Shown here: positions 1 to 4,974 of the stretch, piece by piece | Layout: each line of letters begins with the position of its first letter | Numbering within the stretch: the stretch's first letter is position 1 | DNA from: an uncultured Clostridia bacterium | Lineage (GTDB): Bacteria > Bacillota > Clostridia > Peptostreptococcales > Anaerovoracaceae | Assembly (NCBI GenBank): GCA_934278965.1 | Contig: CAKQWL010000049.1 | Coordinates: forward strand, 1 to 22,068 | Direction: 5' to 3' | Length of the DNA stretch: 22,068 bases | Notes under the pieces: generated by a model | What the model saw: the letters and a program-made list of their open reading frames with translations, nothing else | Told to the model about the DNA's origin: nothing | Databases searched by the model: none | Program-made: the position numbers and the translations under genes

Positions 1-333
1 GTAGTTCGGTTCAATGTACTGCACTTTGGAATCAGTTCCCCATTTTAGTGACATTTGTTCGGTCTTATTAATAAAATAAACCTCACAGTGGAATGGTGAA
101 CGATCCCCTGTCATCCGATTCAGCAACTTGCCGATTTTAGGAATGTTCTCTGTCTCCAGCGTATAGCGCCCAGCCCCGAACATATCCAGCGCTTGTCCGT
201 TCATGAAGAAAATAGCTTCTTGGGACTCATGGACGATAAGCTGAGTCATACTGTTGAAGTCCTCGCAGGGATGCTTCCAAACAAAAGTGCTGTTGTCACC
301 CTCGTATTTAATAATTTCCGCAATTTTTCCCAT
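1..333 (-). CDS. SPFH (band 7) domain protein, YdjI-like, N-terminal part
   Basis: This is the first 111 codons of a gene whose 3' end lies beyond base 1. It begins MGKIAEIIKYEGDN, then carries LIVHESQEAIFFMNGQALD, GAGRYTLETENIP and FHCEVYFINKTEQMSLKWGTD. These are the hallmark blocks of the Clostridia/Bacillus YdjI-type SPFH proteins, sometimes labelled 'virion core protein'. SPFH proteins are generally membrane-scaffold or stress-associated; the job of this subfamily is not well defined. The ATG at 331-333 has an AGAGGTGA ribosome binding site 7 nt upstream. The 5' leader runs into an AT-rich gap holding two inverted 26-bp sites, so expression may depend on segment orientation (inference). 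Family call is from recalled sequence similarity and is fairly secure; function is not. Confidence 0.85.
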   Translation of the reverse strand, partial: MGKIAEIIKYEGDNSTFVWKHPCEDFNSMTQLIVHESQEAIFFMNGQALDMFGAGRYTLETENIPKIGKLLNRMTGDRSPFHCEVYFINKTEQMSLKWGTDSKVQYIEPNY

Positions 334-387
334 AAATAAATCACCTCTCATTTTCGATTTCTTAAAATATATCTTTCATTCGCTTTT

Positions 388-413
388 TTACATGAAGGTG
401 TACTTTTTAGTAA
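388..413 (+). repeat. 26-bp inverted recombination-site candidate, copy proximal to the SPFH gene
   Basis: Read on the plus strand, this 26-mer starts TTACATGAA, has the centre GGTGTACT and ends TTTTAGTAA. It matches the minus-strand reading of 524-549 at 21 of 26 positions (differences at positions 6, 7, 10, 21 and 22), including the whole central GTGTACT. Similarity stops at the 26-bp edges. Its arms form an imperfect dyad (6 of 9). It lies 55 bp upstream of the SPFH start codon. Role as a crossover site for the neighbouring serine recombinase is inferred. Confidence 0.65.
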
Positions 414-422
414 AGCACCGTT

Positions 423-451
423 ATTCTTTATCCGTTATTTTAAATAGGCAA
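423..451 (-). promoter_or_regulatory. Weak candidate promoter pointing to the SPFH gene
   Basis: On the minus strand a -35-like TTGCCT (446-451) and a -10-like AAGAAT (423-428) are 17 bp apart, each matching the sigma-A consensus at 4 of 6 positions. The predicted start lies near 416, still inside the segment and just before the site at 388-413. Matches this weak are common in AT-rich DNA. Confidence 0.25.
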
Positions 452-467
452 AATTTGCATCTATGGA

Positions 468-496
468 TGGAATTTTATAGTTGAATCTGGTAAAAT
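468..496 (+). promoter_or_regulatory. Weak candidate promoter pointing away from the SPFH gene in this orientation
   Basis: On the plus strand TGGTAAAAT (488-496) forms an extended -10 element with TAAAAT (5 of 6). The -35 position holds only TGGAAT (3 of 6). In the orientation given it would fire towards the 3' end of the recombinase gene. After inversion it would face the SPFH gene. Confidence 0.25.
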
Positions 497-523
497 GAGT
501 TTGTTCCGAGTAGGTGTGTCTAT

Positions 524-549
524 TTACAGAAAAGTACACATTTCTGTAA
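524..549 (-). repeat. 26-bp inverted recombination-site candidate, copy proximal to the recombinase
   Basis: The site is a perfect 9-bp dyad, TTACAGAAA and TTTCTGTAA, around an 8-bp centre that reads TGTGTACT on the minus strand. It matches the plus-strand reading of 388-413 at 21 of 26 positions. In the direct orientation only 18 of 26 match and the central dinucleotide differs, so the inverted pairing is favoured. It lies 20 bp past the recombinase stop codon. It is not followed by a T run on the minus strand, so it is a poor terminator. Confidence 0.65.
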
Positions 550-569
550 GAGTAACAAACTTACAATAA

Positions 570-1166
<597 letters not shown>

Positions 1167-1237
1167 CTAAATTCCTCCTGTTCTGCTAAAAAGTTTCTTT
1201 GGTGCATGGTCCCTTTATTCCAGTAGATTTTACAATG

Positions 1238-1260
1238 TGGCAAGTCTGTTATGTTTGCCA
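1238..1260. repeat. Inverted repeat upstream of the recombinase gene
   Basis: TGGCAA (1238-1243) and TTGCCA (1255-1260) form a 6-bp inverted repeat with an 11-bp centre, 71 bp upstream of the recombinase start codon and just past the hairpin terminator of the HIRAN gene set. On the minus strand it lies where the recombinase promoter would be. It could be an operator for self-regulation. It does not resemble the 26-bp sites at 388 and 524. Confidence 0.35.
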
Positions 1261-1266
1261 AAATAA

Positions 1267-1293
1267 AAAACCACTAGTAAAACTAGTGGTTTT
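1267..1293 (-). terminator. Rho-independent terminator of the HIRAN gene set, probably two-way
   Basis: AAAACCACTAG and CTAGTGGTTTT form a perfect 11-bp stem with the 5-nt loop TAAAA. On the minus strand the stem runs into TTTTTTATTTT. On the plus strand it is followed by TTTTCTC, so it may work both ways. It closes the gene set at 1397-4893 and isolates the recombinase gene. Confidence 0.9.
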
Positions 1294-1313
1294 CTCAATA
1301 TCTTTATTTGTCC

Positions 1314-1396
1314 TTATTTTTTCTCGAGCTGAACAGCTTCGCGCGGTATACCGACCGTATCGATGATCCCGAAAATGGCGAAATCAAAACTTAACC
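1314..1396 (-). pseudogene. C-terminal coding remnant between the HIRAN gene and its terminator
   Basis: The minus strand has an open frame ending in TAA at 1314-1316 that reads GIIDTVGIPREAVQLEKK at its end. Third positions are mostly C or G as in the neighbouring genes, unlike random sequence. The frame has no start codon and is closed by TGA at 1407-1409 inside the HIRAN gene, in a different frame. It looks like the tail of a gene whose body was deleted, perhaps when the recombinase region arrived. I do not recognise the parent family, and a chance open frame of about 30 codons cannot be excluded. Confidence 0.35.
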
Positions 1397-1852
1397 TTAG
1401 ACTTCTTCAATCAGGTAAATCGACATCGGCAGCGCCATATTCTCAGTAGGTGCACGGCGGCTTCTGCGCAGTTCTTTTTCTACGATTTTCTTTGCAGCCG
1501 CGTCTTCTTCCGGGTCATCCACTACGGCGATAAATTTTTTGCCCACGTCCATCAGCCGCGCAATGGTTTCATTCTTAAATCGGGAAATGAAACCGAGCTT
1601 GTCCTCCTCCGTCAAATAGACGGCGATGGCCCACTCATCATGTTCATTTTCCGGTTCTCGAAATAATATCAGCTCTGTACCGGGCGTAATGACATTTAAC
1701 GCCGCCTGCTCGTCCTCATTTTCGATATTAAACTGCAGACCTGCGATACCCGTTTTAAGTACCAAAATTCTTTGTTCCCTCGGATGCGCATTCTTGCTTT
1801 GGTACATCCTTCCGCGAAGCGGCTGCGGCGCTTCTTGTGCTAATTTGTTCAT
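1397..1852 (-). CDS. HIRAN domain protein
   Basis: The protein has 151 residues. Its core, about residues 28-112, carries the HIRAN pattern: ILVLKTGIAGLQFN, then PGTELILFREPENEHDEWAIAV, then KLGFISRFKNETIARLMDVGKKF. HIRAN domains bind nucleic acid, best known for recognising DNA ends in the eukaryotic remodeller HLTF; free-standing bacterial versions are thought to take part in DNA-linked stress responses, but roles are mostly unproven. The ATG at 1850-1852 overlaps the upstream TGA as ATGA, so it is probably translationally coupled to the J-like gene. It is the last intact gene before the terminator at 1267-1293. The C-terminal 40 residues are charged and not recognised. Confidence 0.85.
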   Translation of the reverse strand: MNKLAQEAPQPLRGRMYQSKNAHPREQRILVLKTGIAGLQFNIENEDEQAALNVITPGTELILFREPENEHDEWAIAVYLTEEDKLGFISRFKNETIARLMDVGKKFIAVVDDPEEDAAAKKIVEKELRRSRRAPTENMALPMSIYLIEEV

Positions 1853-2760
1853 AGCCGTTCACATCCTTCCAATACTGTGCGGATTTCCTCTACGCGACGC
1901 TCTTTTTCAACCTTCGCAGTATACAAGCGGTGCTCTAATTCTTCTTTATAAGCTTCAATCTTCGCAGGGTCGGATAACATATCGGATGCCGTATAAGGGA
2001 ACTGATTTCTCATGTCTTCCATTTCTTTCATGACGCTTTCCGTCGTTTGACGATACTTTCCCCATTCTTCCTGAATCGAAGCTTCTTCGGCAGTTGCCTT
2101 GAATGCGCCGTATATTTGGGACACAAGAGTGTAATCCGTCCCATATCCTATACCGTCCGGAACCCATTTTCCATCTTCAGCATCCGAGTTCCTTTCTACA
2201 ATATGCTCAATCATGGCCTCCGGATTCAAATACTCTTCCCGTATACTATAAAGCATTTTTTGAATCAGCTCCAGCGCCGTCAAATCTCTTCGGCGATAAG
2301 CTTCCTGAGCCTTTTGGAACAACTGTCTATGTACTTCTGTCAGGTCCGGGTACATCTGCGGGTGAAAATTCTTAACAATAGATCTGTAAACTTCCTGAAG
2401 CTTATCACTCTGCTCCAACGTCAGCTCCGCAAACTCCTGCGGTGCGGAAGGACCTGCCGCTTCCTGAAGCTTTTGCTGCCGGATCTTTTCAAGCTCGGCA
2501 TCGATCGCGGCCTCATCAATCGGCTCCCGCCTATTGAGCATCGTTTGAATCATCTGCTGTTTTTTCTGCAAAATTTCGCACTCGATCTCTTCCCGGATGA
2601 CGGTTTCCTCATACGGGCCGATTTTGTCCATATATTCTTCTTCCAGACGCGGGCCTTCTATGTACTGCAATCGATCCCGTTGTTCGTACAGCGCAAGCAG
2701 TGCGTATCGAGCAGCGATTCTCTCCATATGAAGCCAAAAGGTAAAAGTATGCTTTTCCAT
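1849..2760 (-). CDS. J-domain-like protein with degenerate HPD motif
   Basis: The 303-residue protein has a helical, charged N-terminal half (about 50-100, likely coiled coil). A J-like stretch follows at about 117-170: YRSIVKNFHPQMYPD, then RQLFQKAQEAYRRRDLTAL. The spacing matches helices II-III of J proteins that have extra acidic helices. The canonical His-Pro-Asp reads His133-Pro134-Gln135, so stimulation of DnaK is doubtful. The C-terminal region is also helical. I chose ATG at 2758-2760 over an upstream start at 2796 because GGAGG sits 9 nt before it and it follows the ATPase stop codon by one base. It shares an operon with the ATPase and HIRAN genes. Function unknown; a partner or adaptor for the AAA+ protein is a guess. 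Confidence 0.75.
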   Translation of the reverse strand: MEKHTFTFWLHMERIAARYALLALYEQRDRLQYIEGPRLEEEYMDKIGPYEETVIREEIECEILQKKQQMIQTMLNRREPIDEAAIDAELEKIRQQKLQEAAGPSAPQEFAELTLEQSDKLQEVYRSIVKNFHPQMYPDLTEVHRQLFQKAQEAYRRRDLTALELIQKMLYSIREEYLNPEAMIEHIVERNSDAEDGKWVPDGIGYGTDYTLVSQIYGAFKATAEEASIQEEWGKYRQTTESVMKEMEDMRNQFPYTASDMLSDPAKIEAYKEELEHRLYTAKVEKERRVEEIRTVLEGCERL

Positions 2761-2761
2761 C

Positions 2762-4279
2762 TTACACTGCCTCCATTGCCAGGAGCATGTCATCAAGCGT
2801 CAATTCTGTAAGTTCCTGATCTGTAATATTCCCATCCTGGGCCAAACGGTTTGCCTGCTGATTGATCGCATGCTCAAAGATATTTCGTATGGTGCGGGCA
2901 TTTCCGAAATGCTCTTCTCGGTTCTCATACATTTCGTTCAGCTTTGCCTGCAAACAAGGAATGGCATCTTCTGCAAGAGCATACCCGTTGGTATCGCAGA
3001 AACGCTTGAGAATCAAAAACAAGTCCTTCCCGTCGTAATCCGGAAAATGAAAATACTTGCTGAACCGGGAACGCAAGCCCGGGTTGGAATCAATAAACTG
3101 ATGCATCAGCTCATCATATCCGGCCACGATAATCACCAACTCATCGCGGTGGTCTTCCATCGCTTTTAAGATGGTTTCAATGGCTTCCTTGCCATAACTG
3201 TCTTCCTTGTCGTTCGCAAGGGTGTATGCCTCATCGATGAAGAGAACTCCGCCCAAAGCCGTCTGAATCACTTTCTGCGTCTTGATGGCGGTCTGTCCCA
3301 GATAACCAGCGACCAGTCCGCTTCGATCCGTCTCGACCAGCTGCCCTTGCGGAAGGATCCCCATAAGATAATACAGTTTTGCGACCATTCGGGCCACGGT
3401 AGTCTTTCCGGTTCCGGGATTTCCGGTAAACACCAAATGGTACGAAATGGTAGGCACTTTCATTCCCCGCTCGGTCCGCATTTGACAGATCTTTATGAAG
3501 TTCAGCAGGCTTTGAACATCATTTTTTACTTGATCCATTCCCACCAATCCATTGAGTTCTGCCAGAACATCTTCCAGGGTTTCTTCTGAAGGATTGCTGT
3601 CATCTGTCATTTTTTGTACTGTGACTTCGCCCGATTCGGTCGGACCGCCCATATCCTCCATCATTCCCGGCACAAGATTCAAATTCAGCGTAATGGTTGT
3701 TGGCGCCGCTTCCTCTTCCTTTTTTACGGAAACCCCATCACCGCTTTCCTTGGGTTCTGCCGATGGCTGATAATAGCCCATCTCGTTGAGCGGCGTAATC
3801 ATTTCGGGGTGATGTTCCCTGTTTTTTCCCGCCGTCACATGATGATGGTCGCAGTAACTAATCAGCAAATCACTGATATCACGCAATGCCCTCGCTTCTT
3901 CTATCGTAAAATCGCCATTAAACAGCGCCATCCGGCTCAAGAAACGCCCTATGGAGTCCGCAATCGTACGGCTCCTGCTGGTACGGCTCTTCTCATCCTC
4001 ACTGACAATTTTTCGAAAAAACATCGGGACATCCATCTCTCTTGTATCATCTCCCGCACACTCCAGCGCCGTAATGACCTGCGCGGAAGTATACTGCTGC
4101 TCTCGAAATACGGAAAGGATTTCGACGTAATCTTCCGCAAATAGCTTGTTGCCGGCCCATATACGCAGCGTCGCCGCCATCAGCCATGAACGAATTTCAT
4201 CATCACAGCGTTCTTCCGTAATAAGTGCGATATCTTCCAGCAGAGCATTAAGCGCATCTATGATTTCTTGTTTTTTCAC
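2762..4279 (-). CDS. AAA+ ATPase of the CbxX/CfqX-SpoVK type
   Basis: The protein has 505 residues. The AAA+ module fills about 235-500: Walker A GNPGTGKT at 286-293, Walker B GVLFIDEAY at 344-352, a sensor-1 stretch IIVAGY, and the arginine-finger region NPGLRSRF at 399-406. This fits the CbxX/CfqX family, which includes Rubisco activase CbbX and sporulation SpoVK; members remodel protein partners as hexamers. The first 150 residues are helical, and the block FLSRMALFNGDFTIEEARAL recalls TerB-like domains (weak). An acidic, low-complexity linker covers about 170-235. The start is GTG at 4277-4279 with AGAGGTGG 6 nt upstream. It follows the cysteine protein gene by 29 bp and is followed by the J-like gene after one base. 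Its substrate is unknown; no Rubisco or sporulation gene is adjacent. Confidence 0.88.
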   Translation of the reverse strand: MKKQEIIDALNALLEDIALITEERCDDEIRSWLMAATLRIWAGNKLFAEDYVEILSVFREQQYTSAQVITALECAGDDTREMDVPMFFRKIVSEDEKSRTSRSRTIADSIGRFLSRMALFNGDFTIEEARALRDISDLLISYCDHHHVTAGKNREHHPEMITPLNEMGYYQPSAEPKESGDGVSVKKEEEAAPTTITLNLNLVPGMMEDMGGPTESGEVTVQKMTDDSNPSEETLEDVLAELNGLVGMDQVKNDVQSLLNFIKICQMRTERGMKVPTISYHLVFTGNPGTGKTTVARMVAKLYYLMGILPQGQLVETDRSGLVAGYLGQTAIKTQKVIQTALGGVLFIDEAYTLANDKEDSYGKEAIETILKAMEDHRDELVIIVAGYDELMHQFIDSNPGLRSRFSKYFHFPDYDGKDLFLILKRFCDTNGYALAEDAIPCLQAKLNEMYENREEHFGNARTIRNIFEHAINQQANRLAQDGNITDQELTELTLDDMLLAMEAV

Positions 4280-4308
4280 GGAAAACCACCTCTTTCATTT
4301 ACTTCATC

Positions 4309-4893
4309 CTACCGTTCAAAGGAAACCTTATAGGAGCCGAGTACCTTCCTGCATGGGATGGCGGCTGCGTTCTGCGCGGTCAGGGCTTCTTTCGGATAAA
4401 CCGTTTCGATGCTTTCCGGATATGCAGGGAAGGTGTCGCCGACGCTTTCACCGTGCGCGTCCGAATCAGTGAACTTCCACCGGAAGCTGCAGTCGCAGAA
4501 CTCCTTTCTTGCCGTAATGACCTCCGGCGGCTGAAGCTCCGGTGTTTCTTTGATGAAATAGCATCCGGCGCAGTCCTTCTCCGCCGGGCAGGAGCCTTCG
4601 ATCCCTACGCCGGTGAAGGAAATTTCAAGAAAATCACTTGAAAAAGTTGTCTTGCTTCCTTCTTTCGTAAAGTTGATGCCGTCCCAATAAGCGATATTCA
4701 GCCAGCCTTTATTGCCGTCTTTTTCCGCGGCGGTGTTGAATTCAACATATCCGTCCTCCTGCCCGTCCTCATACTGCCGAATCTCCGCGTTGATCCGCAG
4801 CACCGGCCGCAAAGAGGAAAATCCCTCCGGGAGCATTGCCCGCAGCCGGTCCTGTTCCGCACCGTACGCCATTACATATTGTTCTACCTTCAT
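4309..4893 (-). CDS. Conserved hypothetical protein with a cysteine cluster
   Basis: The protein has 194 residues and no signal peptide or membrane segment. The start MKVEQYVMAYGAEQDRLRAMLPEGF and the following RPVLRINAEIR resemble the opening of acetoacetate-decarboxylase-like beta folds, but this is a weak impression. Six cysteines stand out: C102, C108 and C111 (CPAEKDCAGC), C133 and C135 (CDC), and C181, which could bind zinc or an iron-sulfur cluster or act in redox. The ATG at 4891-4893 follows an AAAGGCGG ribosome binding site. It is probably the first gene of the set with the AAA+, J-like and HIRAN genes, 81 bp after mutS2 and with no clear promoter or terminator between. I do not recognise the family with confidence. 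Confidence 0.7.
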   Translation of the reverse strand: MKVEQYVMAYGAEQDRLRAMLPEGFSSLRPVLRINAEIRQYEDGQEDGYVEFNTAAEKDGNKGWLNIAYWDGINFTKEGSKTTFSSDFLEISFTGVGIEGSCPAEKDCAGCYFIKETPELQPPEVITARKEFCDCSFRWKFTDSDAHGESVGDTFPAYPESIETVYPKEALTAQNAAAIPCRKVLGSYKVSFER

Positions 4894-4974
4894 CTTCTTA
4901 CCGCCTTTCCGATTCTGTTTGAAATAAGATATGTTTAGATATATTGAAGAGGCTGCTTGCCGCCATATCCTTAA

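Larger units (their letters stand above)
414..523. other. Putative invertible segment between the two 26-bp sites
   Basis: This 110-bp, AT-rich, gene-free stretch is bounded by two 26-bp sites in inverted orientation. If the adjacent serine recombinase acts on them, the segment would flip as a unit just upstream of the SPFH gene. It contains weak promoter-like sequences on both strands (listed separately), so flipping could change SPFH transcription. The present orientation cannot be called ON or OFF from sequence. No convincing ORF lies in it. Confidence 0.55.

Noticed and set aside
254..484. A 76-codon plus-strand open frame across the start of the SPFH gene
   Set aside because: It lies opposite the well-supported SPFH start and crosses the 26-bp site and AT-rich gap. 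It has no ribosome binding site of note and a composition typical of non-coding AT-rich DNA.
524..549. The 9-bp dyad after the recombinase gene as its terminator
   Set aside because: The stem is AT-rich and is followed on the minus strand by ATAGACAC rather than a T run. Its match to 388-413 in inverted orientation points to a protein-binding or recombination site.
388..549. Direct-repeat (deletion or resolution) reading of the two 26-bp sites
   Set aside because: In direct orientation only 18 of 26 positions match, largely because the arms are palindromic, and the central dinucleotide differs (AC against GT). The inverted reading matches at 21 with an identical centre.
4894..4974. A promoter or terminator between mutS2 and the cysteine protein gene
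   Set aside because: Only a 3-bp GGC/GCC stem and no acceptable -35/-10 pair were found, so neither is claimed.
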